DNA from: Flavobacteriales bacterium
GTDB lineage: Bacteria; Bacteroidota; Bacteroidia; UBA10329
Reading direction: 5' to 3'
Assembly (NCBI GenBank): GCA_016124845.1
Contig: WGMW01000006.1
Location: forward strand, 62,001 to 126,000
Length of the DNA stretch: 64,000 nucleotides
Shown: piece after piece, positions 42,127 to 50,473 of the stretch
Layout of the letters: each line of letters begins with the position of its first letter
Position numbering within the stretch: the stretch's first letter is position 1
Position numbers and translations under genes: made by a program
Notes under the pieces: generated by a model
The model's database searches: none
What the model was told of the DNA's origin: nothing
What the model saw: only the letters and a program-made list of their open reading frames with translations

Positions 42127-44766
42127 GTGGCTCCCGTGATCAGAACCCATTTGTTGTGTATTGTGTTGATGTTCGGGGCCATTGGTGGATGGGCTCAGAA
42201 CGTGGAGCCTACCGCTGTATCGGATTCTACTGATACTCAGCCAAATGTCATTGGCAAGAAGCAGAAAAGCCGTCTCGATACGGTTTTTCCAACGGTGGTG
42301 GATACAAGTTTCAATCTTGCCAAGGAATTGGCGAAGAAAGATTCTACCGTCAACGATTCGATGCCCAAACCTCCCAAAGAGAAAAAGACCGATCTGGATG
42401 CGGAAGTGAAGTATCACGCCAAGGATTCCATCCGCTTCAGCGTGGATCTGAAGAAGGTCTTTCTGTTCGGAGACGCGCAGATCAATTACAAGGACATTGA
42501 ACTCAAAGCGGCCTACATCGAGATCGATCAGGAGACCAAGGAAGTGTATGCGGAAGGAGTTTTGGACTCAGCTGGCAACAAGATCGGGCAGCCGCAGTTC
42601 AAAACGGGCGATCAGAATTTCTCTGCCAGTAAAATGCGGTACAACTTCGAAACAGAGAAAGGAAAGATCGTTGAGGTGATAACCAAGGAAGGTGAAGGTT
42701 TCCTGCATGGCGACAAGGTGAAGAAGATGGACGAAGGCTACTACTACATTGCCGATGGTGGCTATACCACGTGCGATGCTGAGGATCCGCATTACATGAT
42801 CAAAGCCAAGAAGTTGAAGGTGATCCCCGATGATAAGATCGTGAGCGGCCCCGCCTTTCTCATGTTCGAAGGAGTGTACACACCTTTGGTCGTTCCGTTT
42901 GCGTGGTTTCCGAACAAGCAGGGACGTAAATCGGGCATCATATTCCCCACCTATGGCGAATCTCCGACCCAAGGTTTCTTCTTCAAGAACATGGGGTATT
43001 ACCTCAATCTTGGAGACAAAATAGACCTTGCCCTCACGGGCGACATCTACACGCATGGCAGCTATGCAGTACGCGTCACCTCCAATTACAAGAAACGCTA
43101 CAAGTACAGCGGTCGAATTGAGCTGAGCCACAGCAGCCTGCGCAACAGCCGCAAGGAATTTCCTGATTATAGCGTGCAGAACAACTACTTCGTAAGATGG
43201 AAACACACGCAGGACCCGAAGGCACGGCCAACCACTTCCTTCTCCTCTGATGTGAACTTCGGAACGGCCACGTTCTTTGCCAACGGACTGGTGAACAATG
43301 CTCAGGATTATCTCACCAACACGTTCACCTCGAGTATCGCCTTCTCCAAGCGGTGGATAGGAAAACCGTACAGCCTGAACGTGAACATTAAGCACAGCCA
43401 GAACACAAAAACACGCGAAGTGAGCGTAACGCTGCCGCAGATCTCGTTCAACGTGCAGCGTTTCTACCCTTTCAAACGAAAGAACCAAGTGGGCAAACAA
43501 CGCTGGTACGAGAAGATCGGGGTGAGCTACTCCATGCGAATGGAGAATAGCCTGCTGACCGTGGACTCCACTTTCTTTACACGGTCATCGCTCACCAAAA
43601 TGCGCAACGGGATCATTCAGAGCATTCCCATTTCCACCTCCTTCAAGGCATTCAAGTATTTCACCATCAGTCCGTCTGTTTCCTACAACGAGCGCTGGTT
43701 CTTCCAGCAGCTGAACAAGCAATGGAACAATGAGACCCAGACGCTGGATGTGGACACGACCTATGGATTCTTCAGCAATCGCGATGTGAACGCCAGCATC
43801 AACGCCAACACCACGCTGTACGGGTTGGTGCAATTCAAAAAAGGACCGATACGCGGCATCCGACACGTCTTCAACCCAAAAGTGGGTTTTACCTACAAAC
43901 CCAAAATGGCCAAAGATGCGGTAGGCTACTATGGCACCAACGGCACGGTGGGTTCTTACAGTCAGGATGCGCTGAGCATTTACGGCAGGCCGCCCACCAC
44001 CAACACGGGCGCAGCCACCTTCGGTTTCGGAAACCAGTTGGAGATGAAGGTGCGTTCGAAAAAGGATACCATCACGGGATTCAAAAAGGTGAAACTGCTC
44101 GAGCAGCTCAACGTGGGAAGCAGCTACAACTTCTTTGCGGATTCGCTCAACTTCTCCGACATCAACATCAACGGAAGAACCACCATCTTGGAACGTTTGG
44201 GCGTGAACGTGATCATGAACTTCACTCCGTACGCGCAGGATTCGCTGGGGCGGAAGATCAACAAATGGTTGGTGTATGATAACAAGCAGCTGACGCGTTT
44301 GACCACTGCCACCGTGGCCATGACCTTGAAACTCAACGGCAAAAGCAAACAGACCGACTATACCAGCGATAAGGGAACAGAGGGCGAACTGGCGCAGATC
44401 AACGCCAACAAGGGCGCTTACGTGGATTTCAACGTGCCGTGGACCCTCAACCTGAGCTACAACCTGCAACTGAACAACACCAATGCGGCCACCAGCGCCA
44501 GCCGTCTTACGCAAACGCTACAATTTCAGGGAGACATCAATATTACACCTAAGTGGAAGTTCGGTGCCACATCAGGTTACGATTTCGTGAACAAGAAGAT
44601 GAGCTACACCTCGGTGACCATTTACCGCGACCTGCATTGCTGGGAGTTCAGCATGACATGGGTTCCGTTCGGGCAGCAGCAGCAATGGAACTTCAACCTC
44701 AATGTGAAATCGCAGGTACTGCAAGACCTGAAGCTTTCGAGAAGAAAGAATACTTTCGATTTTTAA
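42127..44766 (+). CDS. lptD: LPS-assembly protein LptD homologue
   Basis: An 879-residue outer membrane protein. No ATG lies near the signal peptide; the GTG at 42127 is used, giving VIRTHLLCIVLMFGAIGGWAQ as signal. An OstA-like jellyroll (IELKAAYIEIDQETKEVYAE) follows, then the LptD barrel with YYIADGGYTTCDAEDPHY, PFAWFPNKQGRKSGIIFPTY and FFKNMGYYLNLGDKIDLALT. It ends at SRRKNTFDF, an aromatic residue as usual for barrels. It inserts LPS into the outer leaflet. Divergent from the amidase gene. Confidence 0.93.
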   Translation: MAPVIRTHLLCIVLMFGAIGGWAQNVEPTAVSDSTDTQPNVIGKKQKSRLDTVFPTVVDTSFNLAKELAKKDSTVNDSMPKPPKEKKTDLDAEVKYHAKDSIRFSVDLKKVFLFGDAQINYKDIELKAAYIEIDQETKEVYAEGVLDSAGNKIGQPQFKTGDQNFSASKMRYNFETEKGKIVEVITKEGEGFLHGDKVKKMDEGYYYIADGGYTTCDAEDPHYMIKAKKLKVIPDDKIVSGPAFLMFEGVYTPLVVPFAWFPNKQGRKSGIIFPTYGESPTQGFFFKNMGYYLNLGDKIDLALTGDIYTHGSYAVRVTSNYKKRYKYSGRIELSHSSLRNSRKEFPDYSVQNNYFVRWKHTQDPKARPTTSFSSDVNFGTATFFANGLVNNAQDYLTNTFTSSIAFSKRWIGKPYSLNVNIKHSQNTKTREVSVTLPQISFNVQRFYPFKRKNQVGKQRWYEKIGVSYSMRMENSLLTVDSTFFTRSSLTKMRNGIIQSIPISTSFKAFKYFTISPSVSYNERWFFQQLNKQWNNETQTLDVDTTYGFFSNRDVNASINANTTLYGLVQFKKGPIRGIRHVFNPKVGFTYKPKMAKDAVGYYGTNGTVGSYSQDALSIYGRPPTTNTGAATFGFGNQLEMKVRSKKDTITGFKKVKLLEQLNVGSSYNFFADSLNFSDININGRTTILERLGVNVIMNFTPYAQDSLGRKINKWLVYDNKQLTRLTTATVAMTLKLNGKSKQTDYTSDKGTEGELAQINANKGAYVDFNVPWTLNLSYNLQLNNTNAATSASRLTQTLQFQGDINITPKWKFGATSGYDFVNKKMSYTSVTIYRDLHCWEFSMTWVPFGQQQQWNFNLNVKSQVLQDLKLSRRKNTFDF

Positions 44767-44769
44767 CGG

Positions 44770-46401
44770 ATGAAACTGCCCCTGATCCTAATTTCATGGC
44801 TCATTGCCCTGCAAACTTGGGCTCCCATCGGACTTTGGGTCCTTAAAAAGCTAAACGCAACGCTGGAAGAACGCCCCGTTCACAATTTCATTCTGGCAAC
44901 AATTGTAGGTGCTGCGGTAAACGCCACCATTCTTGGACTGCTTTCACTATGGATGCCGATAACCATCAATTTCAGCATGGTTTTGATGTTCATCTGTATT
45001 CTCATTTTGTCGCGCACCTTCAAGAAAGCCATCTCCACCATGTTCCAAGAACTGAAAACATGGTCGGTATTCGGTTGGGGTGCGCTGATCGGACTCATCG
45101 GCATAGCAGTTGTCTTTACAGCAATGCCATCGCTCAATAACGATTCGGGGCTGTATTACATCCAGTTCATGAAATGGATCAACAGCTACCCTGTGGTGCC
45201 TGGGCTGGCAAACCTCCACGACCGCTTGGGGTTCAATTCGCATTGGCATCTGCTTTCGGCCGCGTTCGACCTGAACGGCATCGACCCAACGGGCAGCAAC
45301 GACCTCAATGCCTTCCTTTTCATCCTCATCGGGTTGGGTTGCATCGCTTCTGCTGAACGGCTACGGCACCGCTCCGACCTTTTCGATGCCATCTGGGCGC
45401 TGTTCCCGCTTCCGTTCTTTCTGCTGCTGCGTTTTCTTACCAGCACCGCGCCCGACCTGCCTTCCACGCTCATCCCGCTCACCTATCTTTCGCTTGTTGC
45501 CACGCAGCGCGAAAAGGCATCGCTGCCACTCCTTGCGCTGCTCATCGTTTTTGCGGCCACCATTAAAGTACTCTCTGTGCTCCACGTTATTGCCATAATT
45601 CCACTGGCGTGGATGGAACTGAAAAAGCAGCGGTGGAACACCATCGGCCTTGCCGCCACCTTGGCCGTAGTGGTGGCGCTGCCTTGGGTATTGCGCAACG
45701 TGATGCAAACGGGGTATCTGGTGTTTCCGATGGAGAGTCTGGACCTTTTCAGCTTTGATTGGAAAGTACCGAACGAGCTTGCCGCCAACGCCCGCAAGAT
45801 GGTGGACGTGCATGCGCGGTTCGGCAATTACGACCTTGCCAACTACGGTCGCCCCATGAACGATTGGCTGCCGTTCTGGTTCGGGGTGCAATCCAAAACC
45901 GTACTCGGACTGATGGCATTTGTGTTTGCGGGCAGCTTTCTGCTGGTTGTGGCAGATATGTTCATGATCGATCGCCACCGAGGCACCAACCGCGTGGCGT
46001 TCAACCTTTTTCTTGCACTTACCGTGCTGATCAGTTTTGCTTTCTGGTGGCAGTCGGGCCCGAACCCACGGTTCATCTACGGCATCGTTTTCTTCTTTCT
46101 GGCCTACTCGCTGGCCGTGCTTGCAACCCAACTGCGGGTTGGCAAATGGCTGCGGTTCCTGCCGTTGGCGGCCCTGCTTCCCATGTTGGCCATTGGCCGA
46201 ACCATCCTAAAGGAGGAACCACCCACGCGCCCCACCGAATTTGCCACCATGCCCAATGTGGACGCCACCGTCTACTACCCCACCACCACCGATAAATGCT
46301 GGGATCATGCGCTGCCCTGCGCCAACAGAAACCGCACCGACCTTGAATTGAGAGGCGCGGAGCTGAAAGATGGCTTCCGCAACACGGAAACCGAGAAGTA
46401 A
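44770..46401 (+). CDS. Large membrane protein, GT-C-like, LIC_10190-type family possible
   Basis: A 543-residue protein with about twelve transmembrane helices. A loop between early helices holds NNDSGLYYIQFMKWINSYPV and LGFNSHWHLLSAAFDLNG, resembling the acidic and His-containing loops of GT-C glycosyltransferases. The C-terminal ~70 residues are soluble (TVYYPTTTDKCWDHALPCAN). The family is only guessed. It begins 3 bp after lptD, so co-expression with LPS assembly is likely and a role in surface glycan synthesis is inferred. Confidence 0.65.
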   Translation: MKLPLILISWLIALQTWAPIGLWVLKKLNATLEERPVHNFILATIVGAAVNATILGLLSLWMPITINFSMVLMFICILILSRTFKKAISTMFQELKTWSVFGWGALIGLIGIAVVFTAMPSLNNDSGLYYIQFMKWINSYPVVPGLANLHDRLGFNSHWHLLSAAFDLNGIDPTGSNDLNAFLFILIGLGCIASAERLRHRSDLFDAIWALFPLPFFLLLRFLTSTAPDLPSTLIPLTYLSLVATQREKASLPLLALLIVFAATIKVLSVLHVIAIIPLAWMELKKQRWNTIGLAATLAVVVALPWVLRNVMQTGYLVFPMESLDLFSFDWKVPNELAANARKMVDVHARFGNYDLANYGRPMNDWLPFWFGVQSKTVLGLMAFVFAGSFLLVVADMFMIDRHRGTNRVAFNLFLALTVLISFAFWWQSGPNPRFIYGIVFFFLAYSLAVLATQLRVGKWLRFLPLAALLPMLAIGRTILKEEPPTRPTEFATMPNVDATVYYPTTTDKCWDHALPCANRNRTDLELRGAELKDGFRNTETEK

Positions 46402-46460
46402 CGGCCCATTTGCACGAATTACAGATAGGTTTTTGCATGCAGAATCGAATGTGCATGACC

Positions 46461-46942
46461 TTCCGACCCATGGTTCCGTACGGATAATGCCCTCAGAAGA
46501 TGTTCCGATGTCGTTTTTTGTACAATTATCTGCATCGGAAGATGTTCCGAACCCCTTAGCGGCAGAAACATTGCCTTTCGGAAGATGTTCCGATGCTGTT
46601 TTCTGTACAATTATCTACATCGGAAGATGTTCCGAACACTTTGGCGGCAGAAACATTGCCTTCGGAAGACGTTCCGATGTCGTTTCCTGTACAACTATCG
46701 ACATGGTAGCGGGTCAGGATGTCGATTCCTGTACAAGAAACCACATCCTGCCGCGTCAGGAAGGGATTTTTTCATGCAGAAATGCCCTCCTGACCCGTTA
46801 GGGACCCAATTCTGTAATGAGAAATGCCTCCCTGACCGATCAGGAAGGGGGTTTTACGCGCAGAAATGTCCTCCTGACGTGATAGGAACCTCTTTAGGGA
46901 TAGGAACAATGCCCTCGGAACTTGTTCCGACCCGATGGTTTT
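46461..46942. repeat. 42-bp-period array of about 12 small palindromes
   Basis: This fills the 541-bp gap between two convergent genes. The 3' stem arm begins at 46461, 46503, 46545, 46588, 46630, 46672, 46714, 46756, 46798, 46840, 46882 and 46925, so the register is 42 bp with two 43-bp steps. Units at 46545-46672 and 46925 have CGGAA, four bases, TTCCG. Units at 46756-46882 instead have CCTGA-type arms with TCAGG-type arms. Both arms changed together, as expected for selected pairing. Between stems, TGTACA alternates with a GGCAGAAACATTGCC hairpin. It ends in T6. Confidence 0.88.
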
Positions 46943-47848
46943 TTACGATAAGTTGATGAGCTCGCTGACCGATGGACGCTGCATCCACTGAATGTCTTCA
47001 TCCTTCTTGAACCAGGTCATCTGCCGTTTGGCGAAGCGCCTGGTGTTGGTCTTTATTTTTTCGATGGCCTCTTGCAAGGTCATTTTTCCTTCGAGGTGGG
47101 CGAACAGTTCCTTATAACCGACCGTGTTGAGGGCGTTGAGGTGGCGTTTTTCGAACACGGCCTTGGCCTCATCGAGCCAACCGCTGGCCAGCATCACCTC
47201 AACACGCTTGTTGATGCTATCATAAAGCTCTTCGCGCGGCAACTCCAACCCGATCTTGATAACCTTGAAAGGTCGCTGCACTTTCTCACCACTATGAAAG
47301 GATGAGAACGGCTTTCCCATGGAAAGGCACACCTCCAACGCACGCACAACACGCTGCGGATTCTGGACATCCATCTTGGCGTAATGCACAGGATCGAGCT
47401 GCTGCAGTTGCTGTTGGAGGGAAGCAAGCCCCTCGGTTTCCAGCCGTTCGGTCAGTTGCTGGCGAAGTTCTTCATCGGCCTCGGGCAGGTTGTCCAACCC
47501 ATCGCACAGCGCCTTGATGTAAAGCCCTGTTCCGCCACAGCAAACCACGGCATCGTGTTGCTCAAAAAGTCGGTCGAGAAGCTCCAACGCATCCCGCTCA
47601 AACATGCCCGCGTTGTAGTCTTCCTCCAAAGAGCGTTCGGCAATAAAGTGATGTTTGACGCGGTTTAGCTGTTCGGCCGTAGGCTGAGCTGTTCCAATAG
47701 GAATCTCTCGGTAAAGTTGTCGGCTATCGGCCGATATGATCTCGGTCTGGAGCTTCTCGGCCAGTTCAATGGCCACATCGGTCTTGCCAACGGCCGTGGG
47801 GCCGCAAATGACGTAAAGGATTGGCGATTGACGATTGACGATTTGCAA
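46943..47848 (-). CDS. miaA: tRNA dimethylallyltransferase MiaA
   Basis: MiaA (301 residues) adds the dimethylallyl group to A37 of tRNAs reading UNN codons. The P-loop is ICGPTAVGKTDVAIELA, ISADSRQLYREIPIGTA follows, and later VVCCGGTGLYIKAL and NTRRFAKRQMTWF are family hallmarks. No ATG exists near the 5' end; the frame upstream of the P-loop reads through a short repeat, and the TTG at 47848 is the only usual start codon. Its 3' end abuts the palindrome array. Confidence 0.95.
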   Translation of the reverse strand: MQIVNRQSPILYVICGPTAVGKTDVAIELAEKLQTEIISADSRQLYREIPIGTAQPTAEQLNRVKHHFIAERSLEEDYNAGMFERDALELLDRLFEQHDAVVCCGGTGLYIKALCDGLDNLPEADEELRQQLTERLETEGLASLQQQLQQLDPVHYAKMDVQNPQRVVRALEVCLSMGKPFSSFHSGEKVQRPFKVIKIGLELPREELYDSINKRVEVMLASGWLDEAKAVFEKRHLNALNTVGYKELFAHLEGKMTLQEAIEKIKTNTRRFAKRQMTWFKKDEDIQWMQRPSVSELINLS

Positions 47849-47859
47849 TTTGCGATTGA
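47822..47859. repeat. Short tandem repeat over the miaA start (CGATTGACGATTG words)
   Basis: Three to four near copies of a 9-10 bp CGATTGA word cover the first codons of miaA, which translate as the low-complexity LQIVNRQSPI. It resembles the CAATTG-word repeat at 5355-5394. Confidence 0.55.
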
Positions 47860-47887
47860 TTGGAACGATAAATAGGGCTCATCCAAA

Positions 47888-47938
47888 CTGATCAACTAAT
47901 TCCCTGATCAACTGGTAAACTAATCAACTGGTCAACTG
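47888..47938. repeat. Short degenerate tandem repeat, GATCAACT words
   Basis: Four copies of a (G/A)(A/G)TCAACT word, 9-15 bp apart, fill the gap between miaA and the next gene on the minus strand. Same type as 4902-4934 and 37511-37544. Confidence 0.55.
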
Positions 47939-47940
47939 AA

Positions 47941-48615
47941 TCACATCAGGTCATCCATATTGAAGTCTTCGAAGCCTCCTTCGCCATCATCGTTGGAATC
48001 ATCATCCTCTTCATCTTCCTCCTCATCATCGTCTTCAGACAATGCTCCCAGCTTGCTGAAATCGATGGACGGGGCTTTGAAATCGGCCTTCTTGCTGGCT
48101 GCCTCCGCCTCTTTCTGAATGCGCTCAATATCCTCTTCAGATGGTCCGTCATCATCAAACATGTCTATGTCCATGTCTGCCGTAGGCTCATCTTCAGGAT
48201 CCGAAGCAATAGGCTCTGGCGGTGGCTGCGTGTAGTAGGGCGGGTCGCCTTCTTTCCGAACACACGTAGGATATTTGACACCTGGTTCCTCCTGCAGCAC
48301 CTTTTGCAGTTCGATGGCCAGTTCCACCTCTTTGTAGCTGATGGTGGCACACACAAAACGCTGGCGCGGAACGGTAATATGGTCTACAATGCGCTGGTGG
48401 TCGCCTTCCATGTTGGCATCCAACTCCACCACCGTATCTCCCGCATACCATTGCTGGTCGGAGCTGTAATACTCCACGGGTTGCCCCTGCTGAAAGTTGA
48501 AATGCTCCACAATGGCGCGGTGCAGATCGGCAAAACGCTGCTTGCCAAGCACGTCAATGTCGCGGTAGACCTCGTGGTCATCCTCAATGTAAACTCGGAA
48601 TCGGTAAACTGCCAT
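47941..48615 (-). CDS. Plasmid pRiA4b ORF-3-like (IS1096 TnpR-type) protein with acidic tail
   Basis: A 224-residue protein. The first ~95 residues match the pRiA4b ORF-3 family: YRFRVYIEDDHEVYRDIDVL, FADLHRAIVEHFNFQQGQPV and YYSSDQQWYAGDT. The remainder is extremely acidic, ending EDDDEEEDEEDDDSNDDGEG. Despite the database name linking it to insertion sequences, no transposase or terminal repeats are present, and such genes commonly sit next to miaA in Bacteroidota. Function unknown. Confidence 0.82.
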   Translation of the reverse strand: MAVYRFRVYIEDDHEVYRDIDVLGKQRFADLHRAIVEHFNFQQGQPVEYYSSDQQWYAGDTVVELDANMEGDHQRIVDHITVPRQRFVCATISYKEVELAIELQKVLQEEPGVKYPTCVRKEGDPPYYTQPPPEPIASDPEDEPTADMDIDMFDDDGPSEEDIERIQKEAEAASKKADFKAPSIDFSKLGALSEDDDEEEDEEDDDSNDDGEGGFEDFNMDDLM

Positions 48616-48750
48616 GCCTAAAATTCGATTGGACGAATAACGGAAAAAAGAAAAACGGATGTTAAACCCGATGATGAGACAATGGTTTCAATCTCCTCAC
48701 TTTTTCGCTTCATCCCTTATCGGTTATAACTTTTGAAAAGACATTTTTTG

Positions 48751-48827
48751 GCCACAGAAACACAGATTTTCACAGATTTCACAGAAAATTCAGTGAAACC
48801 CTCTGTGATTTCTGCGTCTCTGTGGCT
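48751..48827. repeat. Imperfect palindromic CCACAGA repeat
   Basis: GCCACAGAAACACAGATTTT at the left and TTCTGCGTCTCTGTGGC at the right pair across a short centre. Close relative of 23153-23230. Fills most of the 257-bp gap between the pRiA4b-like gene and cca. Confidence 0.82.
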
Positions 48828-48872
48828 ATTTTATTTTGCCATTCATACGTAAATCAACGGAACGACCACTTG

Positions 48873-50294
48873 TCACTTCAACTCTTCAACCACACTCAAT
48901 CCCAATTCCCCACCCCTAACGGTCATAAAGGCAATGGCCGCTTCGCGTGAATTGTCTATCTGGCCGTCCATGATGGCGTCTTTGATGGCGTCTTTGATGA
49001 TGCCCACCTCACGGCCTGGGGCAATTCCGAAAGCTTTCATGATCTCCTCTCCGCTCACAGGCGGTTGCCAGTTGCGTACGCGGTCCTTCTCCTCCACTTC
49101 CTTCAGTTTCTGACGAACGAGTTCGAAGTTCTTCATGTACTGCTTCACCTTCGCATCGTTCTTGCTGGTGATGTCGGCCTCGCACAGGATCATCAGGTCT
49201 TCGATGTCATCGCCTGCTTCGAAAAGCAGCCTACGAACAGCGGAATCGGTCACTTCTTCCTGCACTAGTGCGATAGGTCGCAAGTGAAGGAATACCAACT
49301 TCTGCACGTACTTCATCTTCTCGTTCAGCGGAAGTTTAAGGTCGCGGAAGATGTCGGGGACCGAACGCGCACCTCTGTCCTCATGCCCGTGGAACGTCCA
49401 CCCAACCCTCGGATGAAAACGTTTGGTGATCGGCTTCTCAATGTCGTGCATAATGGCCGCCCAGCGTAACCACAAGTTGTCCGTGTTCGGTGCAATATTG
49501 TCCAACACCTGAAGTGTGTGGTAGAAGTTGTCCTTGTGGCCTTTACCGTTAATGACATCCACCCCGAAAAGCTCCGTCATTTTAGGAAATATGAGGTGCA
49601 AAAGCCCCGTATTGAACAGCAGTTTGAACCCTTTGGAAGGCACTTTCGCCATCACAATTTTGTTCAGTTCATCGGCAATGCGCTCTTTGGAAACAATACT
49701 GATCCGTTCTCGATTCTCATAGATCGCCTGGAAAGATGATTCCTCGATCTGGAAATCCAACTGCGTGGCAAAACGGATGGCGCGCATCATCCGCAGCGGG
49801 TCATCGCTGTAAGTTTTGGCAGGTTCCAACGGAGTTCGGAGGATACCTTTCTTCAGGTCTTCCACACCGTTGAACGGATCGACCAACTCGCCCCACGAAC
49901 CTTCATTCAAGCTAATGGCCATGGCGTTGATGGTAAAATCCCGTCTATCCTGATCGTCCTTGATGGTGCCATCTTCCACCGCAGGTTTCCGCGAATCCTC
50001 GCTGTAAGATTCCTTACGCGCACCTACGAATTCCACCTCAAGATCCCTGTGGTTGATCATGGCTGTGCCGAAGCGTTTGAACACACTGATTTTCGAACCG
50101 CCCAATCGCGAAGCAACGGCCTGTGCCAATTCAATTCCCTTGCCTGTGGAAACCACATCAATGTCCTTGGTCTCGCGACCGAGGATGCAATCGCGCACGT
50201 AACCACCGATCACGTAGGCCTCCGCGCCAAGTTCCTTGGCCGTATCGGAAACCAGCTTGAAGATCGGCTGCTGAATATGTTGCTGCATTTGCAT
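48873..50294 (-). CDS. cca: CCA-adding tRNA nucleotidyltransferase with HD domain
   Basis: A 473-residue enzyme of the class II polymerase-beta family. The active-site motif is YVIGGYVRDCILGRETKDIDVV, ending in the DxD pair, and RRDFTINAMAISL and DDPLRMMRAIRFATQL follow. The C-terminal half has an HD domain (WAAIMHDIEKPIT, GHEDRGARSV). It builds or repairs the 3' CCA of tRNA, or adds part of it. The ATG at 50294 is preferred (50288 also fits) because a repeat starts 30 bp upstream. Confidence 0.93.
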   Translation of the reverse strand: MQMQQHIQQPIFKLVSDTAKELGAEAYVIGGYVRDCILGRETKDIDVVSTGKGIELAQAVASRLGGSKISVFKRFGTAMINHRDLEVEFVGARKESYSEDSRKPAVEDGTIKDDQDRRDFTINAMAISLNEGSWGELVDPFNGVEDLKKGILRTPLEPAKTYSDDPLRMMRAIRFATQLDFQIEESSFQAIYENRERISIVSKERIADELNKIVMAKVPSKGFKLLFNTGLLHLIFPKMTELFGVDVINGKGHKDNFYHTLQVLDNIAPNTDNLWLRWAAIMHDIEKPITKRFHPRVGWTFHGHEDRGARSVPDIFRDLKLPLNEKMKYVQKLVFLHLRPIALVQEEVTDSAVRRLLFEAGDDIEDLMILCEADITSKNDAKVKQYMKNFELVRQKLKEVEEKDRVRNWQPPVSGEEIMKAFGIAPGREVGIIKDAIKDAIMDGQIDNSREAAIAFMTVRGGELGLSVVEELK

Positions 50295-50323
50295 TGGGGG
50301 CGCGAATTTACCAATACCATCTA

Positions 50324-50387
50324 TGTAGGGGCGTATGGAAATACGCCCAAACCTCAACAAACGGGCGTATTTCCATACGCCCCTACA
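50324..50387. repeat. Long perfect inverted repeat (25-bp arms, 14-bp loop)
   Basis: Arms at 50324-50348 and 50363-50387 are exact complements built around GGGGCGTATGGAAATACGCC. The geometry (25-14-25) nearly equals that of the unrelated-sequence element at 4810-4875. It lies in the 180-bp gap upstream of cca, with a smaller GCGAGCG/CGCTCG hairpin at 50414-50431. Confidence 0.9.
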
Positions 50388-50473
50388 ATTGGGGAATCAT
50401 TTCTACGCTGCCATCGCGAGCGTCCTCGCTCGTAACGCACATTCAGTTGTCGTCACGACAACGCATAGAACGT

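Noticed and set aside
46370-46801. Open frame of 143 codons across the 42-bp array
   Set aside because: It starts inside the preceding gene, reads only array sequence, and one-base slips in the array break the register. Other frames are also open because 42 is divisible by three, so openness is not evidence of coding.
46461-46942. CRISPR array
   Set aside because: No constant repeat with unique spacers: the whole unit is repeated and degenerate, and no cas gene is in the window.
47941-48615. Insertion sequence remnant (IS1096 TnpR-type name)
   Set aside because: No transposase, inverted ends or target duplication. The family is often found as a stable neighbour of miaA.
48717-48840. tRNA-like hairpin
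   Set aside because: The pairing belongs to the CCACAGA palindrome family; there is no cloverleaf, anticodon arm or TTCGANNC loop.
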